The notes beneath the pieces were generated by a model that saw only the letters and a program-made list of their open reading frames with translations, had not been told where the DNA came from and did not search any database. DNA of 64,000 bases. It comes from Terriglobia bacterium. GTDB lineage: Bacteria; Acidobacteriota; Terriglobia; UBA7540. The position numbers and the translations under genes are program-made. This document shows positions 26,198-33,557 of the stretch, one piece after another. Each line of letters begins with the position of its first letter. Position 1 is the stretch's first letter. The stretch lies in contig DASTAW010000033.1 of the NCBI GenBank assembly GCA_035712365.1, positions 62,001 through 126,000 on the forward strand, written 5' to 3'.

Positions 26198-26254
26198 GGG
26201 TGCATCCCTTCCGTTGTTCTTGAAGGAGAGCTCTCGAAGCTCCTGCGGGTACTT

Positions 26255-26302
26255 GTAGCGCCGCCCTTCAGGGCGGCATGCCGGGCTGACGCCCGGCGCT
26301 TC
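26255..26302. repeat. REP-like double hairpin
   Basis: The element starts GTAGCGCCGCCC. Its two perfect stems are GCCGCCC-TTCA-GGGCGGC and GCCGGGC-TGAC-GCCCGGC. It has the GTAG foot but a different stem sequence from the family beside the transposase. Confidence 0.65.
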
Positions 26303-26308
26303 GAAATA

Positions 26309-26358
26309 CCCCTCACCTGTCACGCCAAGTCGTGACACCCTCTCCTTGAGGGAGAGGG
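26309..26358. repeat. Dispersed repeat, family B copy 2 (inverted)
   Basis: CCCCTCACC is followed by the hairpin TGTCACG-CCAAGT-CGTGACA and CCCTCTCCTTGAGGGAGAGGG. It is the same layout as 23485-23533 in the opposite orientation, with an unrelated inner stem. Confidence 0.6.
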
Positions 26359-26372
26359 CTTTATTTTTTGGC

Positions 26373-26397
26373 GCGGGAGGGCAGGGCCCTCCCCTAC
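26373..26397. repeat. REP half-element, family A
   Basis: GGGAGGGC-AGG-GCCCTCCC followed by CTAC corresponds to the second hairpin of the 70-base family A pairs. It lies 5 bases from the stop of the DUF4173 gene. Confidence 0.75.
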
Positions 26398-26401
26398 AAG
26401 A

Positions 26402-27892
26402 TCATCGCCTGCCCGTGCCGGACACCTGTTCCAACATGGCCCGATGGCTTTCGACGGCTTCGGCGGCACGTGCGCGGCCCCAACTCCACGACCGCCAGTC
26501 GCCGCGCTGGCCGGCTGGCCATTGCTTCAGGATTCGTGTGGCGATCGTGCGGCTGTCCTGTGGTTTCAGTTCCGAAAGATGCGCCGCCAGCGCCGGCACA
26601 GCGTCGGCGCTCAACTCGACAACGTAGCCCGCATCAAAGCGCCGCCCTTCCAGGGCACGCTCCACGTTGACCCGTGCGATCAGCGCGTCGGGGCTTACAA
26701 CATGCAGCACGCCGATCAGCGCAAAGCCTGCAAGCATGGCGCCGAAGGCAAAGCGTTCCCGGCGGCCCCGCAGAACTGTGAAGGCAAACCACACAAACAC
26801 CACCGCCAGCCAGCCCATGAAGGCGGTGGCGTAAAGGCGCTGCTCGGTCAATCCGAACTGCTCCGTGTAAAGCCGCATGCGCTCGAGCGCCGAGGCCATG
26901 ATGACGAAGAGAAGAATGATCTGCACCCCCGCCACCGCCCGGAAGACGCGCGCTTGCGCGGGATTTTCCTGCCGCAGCAGCCAATGCGCCGCCAGCAGCA
27001 GTGGCAAGACCAGCGCGGCAACGGCAACCAGCTCAAAGAACCCACGGCGCGCATACTCGGCGTAGCTCAGCCCCGGGGTGATTCCCACCAGCGACGCGCC
27101 TCCAAACAGGTAGCGCACCTGGACGGCGACGAAGGCCAGGAACAGCAGATCGAGAAGTCCCAGCACGATGCCCACTTCGGTGATGCCCAATGAAAACAGG
27201 CGGGGAAGTTCGCCCGGTTGCTGGGGCAGTGCGTTTGCTATCAAGAGGCTGCGCAGCCAGCCTGCCACGATCCAGCCGCAAAAGAGAATCGTAAAAGCGT
27301 GCACGAACAGCCGCTCCAAATTGATGTGGAACGTTGTACGCACCAGGTTGTCAAACACGACGTCAGCCGACATCAGCAGCACGCCGAAAACCAGCAGCGG
27401 CGGCACCGCCAGCGCCACGCCACGGCCCACCGCCAGCGCCGGCCGCCCCTGGTTTTCGCGCGAGACTTCTTTCCACTCGATGTCGCCGAAAACCAGTGCC
27501 AAAGTTCCGAGTGCCGTATAAGCGCCTGCTGCCACCGCGGCTGCAAAATAATGGAAAAGGCTGGCCAGCGGCACTCGCACCCGGCCCAGCAGGGGAGAAG
27601 CCAGCGCCAGCGCCACCAGAATCGCCAGGGCATCCATCAGCTTGAGAGGAACGGAGGCCCGCCAGGCAAAACACGCCCCGAAAACGACCACGGGCGCCAG
27701 CATCCAGCGGTTTACCCGGGCACCGGCGGAAGGGTGAAGCCGGAGAATGATGGCCACCGTCGCCGCCAGCGCTGTCAGCCACAGGAAGACGTTCAGGCCC
27801 CAGGGAAACTGCCGAAGTAGAAGGTCGCCGAGAACTCCCATCACCGCCGCCCCGGCGAGTACACGCAATGCCAAAACAGTTTTGTCGCCCAT
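26402..27892 (-). CDS. Polytopic membrane protein (DUF4173/DUF4153-like)
   Basis: A 496-residue integral membrane protein with about 11-12 helices over residues 1-400 and a soluble C-terminus. LFHYFAAAVAAGAYTALG, FVAVQVRYLFGG and LSYAEYARRGFFELVAVAALVLP fit the DUF4173/DUF4153 group. The function is unknown. It belongs to the minus-strand group that includes uppS and a winged-helix regulator but is separated from uppS by the transposase gene and its REP elements. Confidence 0.75.
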   Translation of the reverse strand: MGDKTVLALRVLAGAAVMGVLGDLLLRQFPWGLNVFLWLTALAATVAIILRLHPSAGARVNRWMLAPVVVFGACFAWRASVPLKLMDALAILVALALASPLLGRVRVPLASLFHYFAAAVAAGAYTALGTLALVFGDIEWKEVSRENQGRPALAVGRGVALAVPPLLVFGVLLMSADVVFDNLVRTTFHINLERLFVHAFTILFCGWIVAGWLRSLLIANALPQQPGELPRLFSLGITEVGIVLGLLDLLFLAFVAVQVRYLFGGASLVGITPGLSYAEYARRGFFELVAVAALVLPLLLAAHWLLRQENPAQARVFRAVAGVQIILLFVIMASALERMRLYTEQFGLTEQRLYATAFMGWLAVVFVWFAFTVLRGRRERFAFGAMLAGFALIGVLHVVSPDALIARVNVERALEGRRFDAGYVVELSADAVPALAAHLSELKPQDSRTIATRILKQWPAGQRGDWRSWSWGRARAAEAVESHRAMLEQVSGTGRR

Positions 27893-27913
27893 GGGATTTC
27901 CTCTCCGCTTTTC

Positions 27914-27983
27914 GTAGGGGAGCCCTTCGGGCTCCCGCTGTACTGAGTTGAATCAAGAACGGGAGGGCGGAGCCTTCCCCTAC
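27914..27983. repeat. REP pair, family A copy 2 (70 bases)
   Basis: Same layout as 22664-22733: GTAG foot, 8-bp stem GGGAGCCC-TTC-GGGCTCCC, spacer with TTGAATCAA, second hairpin GGGAGGGC-GGA and mirror CTAC. One arm base differs (GCCTTCCC in place of GCCCTCCC). It lies immediately downstream of the transposase gene. Confidence 0.9.
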
Positions 27984-27994
27984 AAGGCCGAACG

Positions 27995-28486
27995 TCAACT
28001 GATCTGCACGCTACCGGTCCATGGCCAATCATCTGGATGGTCAACTAGGCCGGCCCGTACCGGATTCATGCTGATGTATTCGTACTGCTCCATCTCGCTC
28101 TCGTACGAGCGAAGCCGATGATCGAAAAAGCTGCGTTGCCAGAGCTTCTTGATCCCGCAGGTCTCGCGCGCGAGGTCGGCTGTCTTCTTCTTGAACGCGC
28201 CAACAAGGTCGATTAGCGAACGCGACCCGGGGTTCGCCAGCAGGTGGAGGTGCGTCGGCATCAAGCAATAGATCCGAATGGGGCATCGGCACCGCACAGC
28301 CTCCCCGCGCAACACAGCAACGACTTCGTCATTAAATTGCGGTTTCACGAAGTATCGCTGGCGCTGTTCGGCATCGATTGTCAGGTTGAATACGCTCGCG
28401 GGATTCGCGTAGTCGATCCGAGGCAGGCGGATGGGCTTGCGCTTTGGTAAGGAAGTTTTTTTGTCGTCTGATGCCTCATCATGCAT
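27995..28486 (-). mobile_element. REP-associated tyrosine transposase (RAYT, Y1 family)
   Basis: A 163-residue single-strand transposase of the HUH/Y1 family. The HUH core is MPTHLHLLANPG; the catalytic Tyr lies in EQYEYISMNPVRAGLVDHPDDW, a sequence typical of REP-associated transposases. The start is the Met at 28486; the frame continues upstream to 28555 into REP sequence. REP elements of one family lie on both sides (27914-27983, 28544-28568 and 28583-28652), each with the GTAG tetranucleotide that these enzymes recognise in studied cases. The HUH and Tyr motifs and length are intact, so it may be active. It interrupts an otherwise continuous membrane-protein operon. Confidence 0.9.
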
Positions 28487-28543
28487 ATAGCGGCGCCTCG
28501 GTTGATTGCAGGTTTTCGTAGTTGTATTCACTTTGGACCAAAA

Positions 28544-28568
28544 GCGGGAGGGCAAAGCCCTCCCCTAC
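28544..28568. repeat. REP half-element, family A, upstream of RAYT
   Basis: GCGGGAGGGC-AAA-GCCCTCCC ends in CTAC. It overlaps the unsupported 5' extension of the transposase frame and stands 15 bases from the full REP pair at 28583-28652. Confidence 0.8.
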
Positions 28569-28582
28569 AAACCGCGGTTTTC

Positions 28583-28652
28583 GTAGGGGAGCCCCCTGGG
28601 CTCCCGCTGTACTGACTTGAATCAAGAACGGGAGGGCGGAGCCCTCCTCTAC
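28583..28652. repeat. REP pair, family A copy 3 (70 bases), overlapping the end of uppS
   Basis: GTAGGGGAGCCCCCTGGGCT starts the element; the spacer has TTGAATCAA and the second hairpin GGGAGGGC-GGA-GCCCTCCT ends CTAC at 28652. On the minus strand the terminal TAG of the foot is the uppS stop codon (28649-28651). Confidence 0.9.
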
Positions 28653-29392
28653 AATTGCTCTACCGCGGCGGGGACGGCGCCGAAGCGGCGGTCGCGCGAA
28701 TGGAATTCCTTGAGGGCGTCGCGGAGGTCTTCGCCGGTAAAGTCCGGCCAGAGCACGGAAGTAAAATAGAGCTCGGCGTAGGCGCATTCCCACAGCATAA
28801 AATCGCTGAGCCGCTGCTCGCCGCCGGTGCGAATCAGAAGATCGACTTCGGGAACCGCTTCGCCCTCTGTGCCGGCCAATAGCTGCTCGAATTCTGCCTT
28901 CTGATCTTCGGGGCTTGACCCCTGCGGGCCCGCCGCATTCCACCGCTGGGCGGCTTCGAGAATGGCGTGCCGCGCGGAGTAATCAATTGCCAGGCGCAGG
29001 TGGAATCGCGTGCAGCCGCTGGTTGCGCTCTCGGCGTACTCGATGGTCTGGAGCAGCGAGGCGGGCAGGCGGTCGCGCCGGCCGATGACGCTCAAGCGGA
29101 CGCCGCTCAAAATCCAGAGCGTGGGCTCGGTGAAGAGGAAATCCTCAAAAATTCCGAACAGGCGCGCCACTTCTTCCGGCGGGCGCTGCCAGTTGCCCGA
29201 GCTGAAGGAATGGAGCGTGAGCGTGCTGACGCCCGCATCGGCCGCGGCGGCAATCATCCGCCGCACGGTTTCCACGCCGGCCAGGTGGCCTTCCGGGCGC
29301 TCCAGGCCACGCTCGCGTGCCCACCGTCCGCTGCCATCCATGATGATGGCCACGTGAAGACCGGTGCGATCAGACTGGGAAGGACTTTGCAT
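28649..29392 (-). CDS. uppS: Isoprenyl transferase, undecaprenyl-diphosphate synthase-like (divergent)
   Basis: A cis-prenyltransferase that condenses isopentenyl diphosphate onto farnesyl diphosphate to make the polyprenyl carrier lipid. The start MQSPSQSD is preferred over the Met 7 codons upstream. The Asp of HVAIIMDGSGRWA, the FSSGNWQRP motif and the RTGGEQRLSDFMLWECAYAELYF motif are in place, but several usually invariant residues differ: MDGNGRWA has Ser for Asn, SxENW has Gly for Glu, RTSGE has Gly for Ser and RLSNF has Asp for Asn. This suggests a second, specialised copy. The stop codon is supplied by a REP element. It is in a group with membrane proteins and a winged-helix regulator. 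Confidence 0.85.
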   Translation of the reverse strand: MQSPSQSDRTGLHVAIIMDGSGRWARERGLERPEGHLAGVETVRRMIAAAADAGVSTLTLHSFSSGNWQRPPEEVARLFGIFEDFLFTEPTLWILSGVRLSVIGRRDRLPASLLQTIEYAESATSGCTRFHLRLAIDYSARHAILEAAQRWNAAGPQGSSPEDQKAEFEQLLAGTEGEAVPEVDLLIRTGGEQRLSDFMLWECAYAELYFTSVLWPDFTGEDLRDALKEFHSRDRRFGAVPAAVEQL

Positions 29393-29467
29393 CTTGAAAC
29401 AACCTCCGGGCATTTACGACTCGTTCCGGGCCTCGGGGCCGGCCCCGCACTCCCCGCTGCGAGGGCC

Positions 29468-29890
29468 TCAGCCCACGATCAGTTGATGGACTGCAAATGT
29501 GAGAATGCCTCCTGCCGCGAGAACCGCCGCCGCAAGAAGCACCGTCCCAAGCTGCCGCGCCAGGAGTTGAACGGCCGCGGCTGCGTCACGGCGAAGGGCC
29601 TGGCTTCTGCACCACTCGCGCCAAAGCGCCGAGCCGCCCACCACCAAAGCGGCCAGGGGAAGGGCGAGGAACATCAGCGCCGCATCCAGATGCGAGACGT
29701 GCGTCCTGGCCCATTCAAAGATCATCCAACCCGCGCTGCCCGGCTGAGCTAGCCTGGGCTGAAGCTGGCGAGCCACTGCGCCTGCCAGGAAAAAGCCTGC
29801 CGGCAACACCAGCAACCATCCGGCAAGAGCGGCGAGAAACAATTTCGGGCGGCGGCTGCCCTGAATTTCAACGATTGCACTTTGCATCAT
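29468..29890 (-). CDS. Hypothetical membrane protein
   Basis: A 140-residue protein with about three hydrophobic helices (FLAALAGWLLVLPAGFFLAGAVA, AALMFLALPLAALVVGGSAL, LGTVLLAAAVLAAGGILTF). The family is not recognised. It lies 32 bases after the winged-helix regulator gene and 75 bases before uppS, all on the minus strand, so it is probably cotranscribed with them. Confidence 0.65.
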   Translation of the reverse strand: MMQSAIVEIQGSRRPKLFLAALAGWLLVLPAGFFLAGAVARQLQPRLAQPGSAGWMIFEWARTHVSHLDAALMFLALPLAALVVGGSALWREWCRSQALRRDAAAAVQLLARQLGTVLLAAAVLAAGGILTFAVHQLIVG

Positions 29891-29921
29891 AAAGTTGCCT
29901 GCGAAAAAAATTTTGCCGTGC

Positions 29922-30314
29922 TCACTGCGCGCGCGTGGCCCGGATCAATGCCTCCATGTGGTCAAGGTAATTCTCAAGCGCCTTGCGGCCCGCGGGCGTC
30001 AGGCGATAGACGGTGCGGGGCAGGCGCCCGTCAAACGACTTGACACACTCGATATATTCGGCGTCCTCCAGCTTGCGCGCGTGGACGCTGAGATTGCCGT
30101 CAGTGGTCTTGAGCAACTGCTTGAGCTCGTTGTGGCTGAGGGAAGTGTTCACCGCCAGCGCGCTCACAATGCCCAGGCGAATGCGCTCATGGATCAGGCG
30201 GTCAAGCCGAGACGCGCGGCTGACCTTTTCCACTCGAACGCTCCGTTCCTCGGGAGCGTCGTTGGCGGCTTCCGCGCCCTGCTCGCGTATCCATGCGTTT
30301 GTCTTACCCACCAT
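29922..30314 (-). CDS. Winged-helix transcriptional regulator (HTH_27 type)
   Basis: A small regulator of about 130 residues. A winged-helix DNA-binding domain spans residues about 40-120: [20 protein letters not shown], the recognition region [31 protein letters not shown], and the wing [21 protein letters not shown]. It starts inside the end of the preceding membrane-protein gene (11-base overlap), so the two are coupled. Such regulators often control their own operon; a palindrome upstream of that operon (30954-30974) is a candidate site. Confidence 0.82.
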   Translation of the reverse strand: MVGKTNAWIREQGAEAANDAPEERSVRVEKVSRASRLDRLIHERIRLGIVSALAVNTSLSHNELKQLLKTTDGNLSVHARKLEDAEYIECVKSFDGRLPRTVYRLTPAGRKALENYLDHMEALIRATRAQ

Positions 30315-30933
30315 GCCTCCAGGCGATAATCGCGCCGAAAATGAGATGCAGGCCGCCAAAACCTACGGCCATGTAAATTTCTCCCCAGGCGGCGGGCGAA
30401 AAGAGTGCGGCCGTGCCCAGAACCATGAAGGCCACGCCCATCGCCGGAACGACTCGGACGGAGAACGCTCCGCCAGTGACCACTCCCGCTCCGTAAAGCA
30501 GCAGCCACAGGCCCGGGAGAACGGCGATGGAGCCGGCGCGGAAAAGAAATAGACTGAGCAGGGCTCCGGCAACCAGCGGAGGAGAAAGGCTCAGCGCAAA
30601 ACGACGGCCCGGCTGGGAGAGCAACGGCGTGTCTGCCTTGCGCGCCTTCTGCAGCATGGCGACGGCGCCAATCAGGCAGGAAACCGCCGCCTCAATAATC
30701 CAGACGCCCAGCCAGAGGGTAGCGTCAGGCTGCGCGGAGGCAATGTAAGCCGCCACCAGCGCCGTTACGCCCATCAACATGCCGCCAAAGCCCGGAACCG
30801 CCGTGAACGATGCCGCGCCTTCCATCGTCTCGCGGATGTAACGGAGATTGTCCATGGCGCGGGCTTCGAGCGCCAGGGGGTCGGATGAGCCGGGGCGGAT
30901 GGGACGAATTCCAGCCATAAAGAAGAAATACAC
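30304..30933 (-). CDS. Hypothetical six-helix membrane protein
   Basis: A 209-residue protein with a short hydrophilic N-terminus ([28 protein letters not shown]) and about six membrane helices. This sequence type often precedes a winged-helix regulator in Acidobacteriota, as here. Its function is unknown. Met27 (MDNLRYIRE) is an alternative start. It leads the minus-strand operon that continues to the uppS-like gene. Confidence 0.7.
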   Translation of the reverse strand: MYFFFMAGIRPIRPGSSDPLALEARAMDNLRYIRETMEGAASFTAVPGFGGMLMGVTALVAAYIASAQPDATLWLGVWIIEAAVSCLIGAVAMLQKARKADTPLLSQPGRRFALSLSPPLVAGALLSLFLFRAGSIAVLPGLWLLLYGAGVVTGGAFSVRVVPAMGVAFMVLGTAALFSPAAWGEIYMAVGFGGLHLIFGAIIAWRHGG

Positions 30934-30953
30934 CTGCTGATTAGCGTTGTCAA

Positions 30954-30974
30954 GTACTTTGTATCACAAAGTAC
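30954..30974. promoter_or_regulatory. Candidate operator palindrome
   Basis: GTACTTTGT (30954-30962) and ACAAAGTAC (30966-30974) are perfect 9-base arms around ATC. The site lies 20 bases before the first gene of the operon that encodes a winged-helix regulator, the usual place for an autoregulatory operator. Confidence 0.55.
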
Positions 30975-31124
30975 CACCCCTCTGCCCTGCGGAAATGTGT
31001 GCAATTTTGGCACATTTTCGCTTTTTCTGCTTCAAAGAAATTCCATTGGTGTAGCATTATGTTGGACTTAACTCCAGAAATGCCATTGCTGCGTCAGAGC
31101 GAGATCGACCAAGAGAGTGGCGCC

Positions 31125-31391
31125 ATGAAGCTCAAGGATTGGGAGAACAAACTCCACGAGGAGGGTTTTGGCAGGACCTTTGTCTGGCAGGATGGTCCTG
31201 GAGCCTACTATCCCGATCATACCCACTCAATGATCACCGCGCATGTGATCCTCGATGGGGAGATGACGCTGACTTCCGAGGGCGAGACGCGCACCTACAA
31301 GGCTGGTGATCGCTGTGATGTTGCCGCCGATACGATCCATTCCGCTCGCATGGGACCGCAGGGTTGCCGATACTTGATCGGGGAGCAGTAA
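31125..31391 (+). CDS. Cupin-domain protein
   Basis: A small protein (88 residues from ATG 31125) made of one cupin barrel. The metal-binding motif YYPDHTHSMITAHVILDGEM has two His and a distal Glu, and the second motif is YKAGDRCDVAADTIHSARMG. Upstream Met codons at 31059 or 30999 would add a poorly supported N-terminus. The role, binding or enzymatic, is not determinable. It converges with kdsB, leaving 39 bases between the genes. Confidence 0.75.
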   Translation: MKLKDWENKLHEEGFGRTFVWQDGPGAYYPDHTHSMITAHVILDGEMTLTSEGETRTYKAGDRCDVAADTIHSARMGPQGCRYLIGEQ

Positions 31392-31430
31392 GCACGTGAC
31401 GCTCGACTATCGCGCACGACGCAAGAATCC

Positions 31431-32183
31431 TTATCGTGTAACGGGCAGAGTGATGTTCTCCCGCTGGAAGTACTCCTCCACTTTGCGCAGGTCGCCTTCC
31501 GTATCCACTCCCACCGTATCGTTCGCGGTCTCAACCACATCAATCGGGATTCCATTCTCGAGAAACCGAAGCTGCTCGAGCGCCTCTGCCGATTCCAGCT
31601 CTGACGGCGCCAGCTTGCCAAACGTCGCGAGCGCCTCTCGCGTGTAAGCGTAAAATCCCAGATGCTTGGAATATCGCACACCACCTGCGCCGGCGCGGTC
31701 ATATGGGATCGACGAGCGCGAAAAATAAAGCGCGCGGCCGCTATGGTCCGTCACAACCTTGACGTCATTCGGATTCGCGGCCTCTTCGGGAGTGATCGCC
31801 ACCTTCAGCGTTGTAACCGTCGTGACCTTCTGCTGGCGAAAAGGCGCGATGAGCAGCTCGATGTGCTGCGCGGTCACCATGGGTTCGTCGCCCTGGATGT
31901 TGACGTATAAATCCGCAGGCTCGCGGCCCATCACCTCGATCACGCGATCTGAACCCGAGCGGTGCGCGGATGAAGTCAGCGTGGCCGGGATCCCGAGCGC
32001 GCCACAATGCGCCATCACCTCTTCAGAATCGGTCGCCACCACCAGTCGCGCAAAGCCGGGCCAGGCGCGCGCGCGGCAATAGATCCACTCGATCATGGAA
32101 TGCCCGCAAATCAGCCGGAGCGCCTTGCGAGGCAGGCGAGTTGATTCCAAACGCACCGGAATAACGCCGATCACCTTGTTCAT
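31431..32183 (-). CDS. kdsB: 3-deoxy-manno-octulosonate cytidylyltransferase
   Basis: It activates Kdo with CTP to CMP-Kdo for lipid A core synthesis, so the organism is expected to make lipopolysaccharide. The 250-residue protein starts at the Met of MNKVIGVIPVRLESTRLPRKAL, the nucleotide-binding loop. DLYVNIQGDEPMV, SRSSIPYDR, KHLGFYAYTREAL and NGIPIDVVETANDTVGVDTEGDL are typical. The frame extends upstream to 32366 without support. The next gene is divergent. Confidence 0.95.
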   Translation of the reverse strand: MNKVIGVIPVRLESTRLPRKALRLICGHSMIEWIYCRARAWPGFARLVVATDSEEVMAHCGALGIPATLTSSAHRSGSDRVIEVMGREPADLYVNIQGDEPMVTAQHIELLIAPFRQQKVTTVTTLKVAITPEEAANPNDVKVVTDHSGRALYFSRSSIPYDRAGAGGVRYSKHLGFYAYTREALATFGKLAPSELESAEALEQLRFLENGIPIDVVETANDTVGVDTEGDLRKVEEYFQRENITLPVTR

Positions 32184-32296
32184 AGTCGCCAAGAGAGCGA
32201 GGTTACCCTTTTGCGCGGGTCCTGACAAGCCTCTGCTGCTGCGGCTTACCCGGACCGACTGTTCTGCCGGCGCGCGGCGCGATATACTCGGCTGCA

Positions 32297-33319
32297 ATGC
32301 CGCAATCAAAACCGCTTCCGGCTGGAAAACTTCCGCCGCGCCTGCTCGAACAATTGTTGAAATCATGCGCAGCCCCAGCGTCCTCCGGAGTTGTTCTCGG
32401 GCCGCGTTATGGCGAGGACGCAGCGGTGCTCGAGACCAGCGGGAAGCTTCTGGTTGCCAAGACCGATCCCATAACCTTCACGGCTGACCGCATCGGCTGG
32501 TACGCGGTCAACATCAATGCCAACGACCTTGCAACGATGGGCGCGCGCCCGCGGTGGTTCCTCGCCACGTTTCTTTTTCCGGAGAAGAAGACCACGGACG
32601 CCCTGGTCAAGAAAGTTTTTGGTGAAACGTTGAAGGCCTGTCGCGCGCTTGGCATCACGCTGTGCGGCGGTCACACCGAGATCACCATAGGTCTCGACCG
32701 TCCGATTATTGTGGGCCAGATGCTGGGTGAAGTCGAGCTGGACAAACTGGTGCGCAAGGAAAGGCAGAGGCTGGGCGACCAGGTGATCCTCACTAAGGGC
32801 GTGGCCATTGAAGGCACCGCCATCCTGGCGCTAGAGAAAGCGCACGAATTGCGGGGAAGGATTGCGGCAAAGCATCTCAAACACGCGCAGCGATTACTCT
32901 CGAAGCCCGGCATCAGCGTGGTGCGTGACGCACAGGTGGCGGTCGCGCACGGGGAAGTCCACGCGATGCACGACCCCACCGAAGGCGGCTTGCTCACCGG
33001 GCTCGTTGAACTGGCGCGTGCAGGCCGCGTGGGCATGCGAGTGTGGAAAGAAAAGATTCCGGTGCTTCATGAAACGCGGCTGCTGGCGCGCCTGCTCGGG
33101 TTCGATCCGCTCGCTATGCTCGCTTCCGGGGCTTTGCTGATTGTCGCTGGACCTCGCAGCGCGATGCGAATCGTCCAGGCATTACGGCGCAACCGGGTAG
33201 CCGCGCAAATAATAGGCGAGGTTTGCAGGCCAAGCGATGGCATCACGATGGTGGAAAACGGTCGCGCCCGACCGATCAGAGTTCCCGAAAGCGATGAAAT
33301 CGCCCGCCTGCTGGAGTGA
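32297..33319 (+). CDS. AIR synthase-related protein (HypE/ThiL-like)
   Basis: A 340-residue protein of the PurM/HypE/SelD fold. The N-terminal dimerisation strand (YGEDAAVLETSGKLLVAKTDPITFTADRIGWYAVNINANDLATMGARPRWFLATFLFP), GGHTEIT and the phosphate-binding HDPTEGGLLTGLVELA are the family ATP-binding features. It resembles HypE-type hydrogenase maturation proteins but lacks the C-terminal Cys that HypE uses. No other hyp gene is in the window, so the substrate is unknown. It is divergent from kdsB. Confidence 0.78.
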   Translation: MPQSKPLPAGKLPPRLLEQLLKSCAAPASSGVVLGPRYGEDAAVLETSGKLLVAKTDPITFTADRIGWYAVNINANDLATMGARPRWFLATFLFPEKKTTDALVKKVFGETLKACRALGITLCGGHTEITIGLDRPIIVGQMLGEVELDKLVRKERQRLGDQVILTKGVAIEGTAILALEKAHELRGRIAAKHLKHAQRLLSKPGISVVRDAQVAVAHGEVHAMHDPTEGGLLTGLVELARAGRVGMRVWKEKIPVLHETRLLARLLGFDPLAMLASGALLIVAGPRSAMRIVQALRRNRVAAQIIGEVCRPSDGITMVENGRARPIRVPESDEIARLLE

Positions 33320-33557
33320 GCCGCTGGGGCGACCTCCGACGCGCCGATCGACGCTACTTCAATGCGCCATCCTCCTGAGAATGGGTGTTGGCGCCGACCT
33401 TCTACTACGGGAAGGAACTGCTCATTGGATAGCGGATGGATTTTCTTTGAGTTTCGCTAGCGGCGGGATTAACACGTCATGATGGCGATCGCGCCCCGGC
33501 GGGATCCCCGCGCCTGCTCTTGCATCTACGTTTCCAGAGACATCTTCAGCGGCGCCG

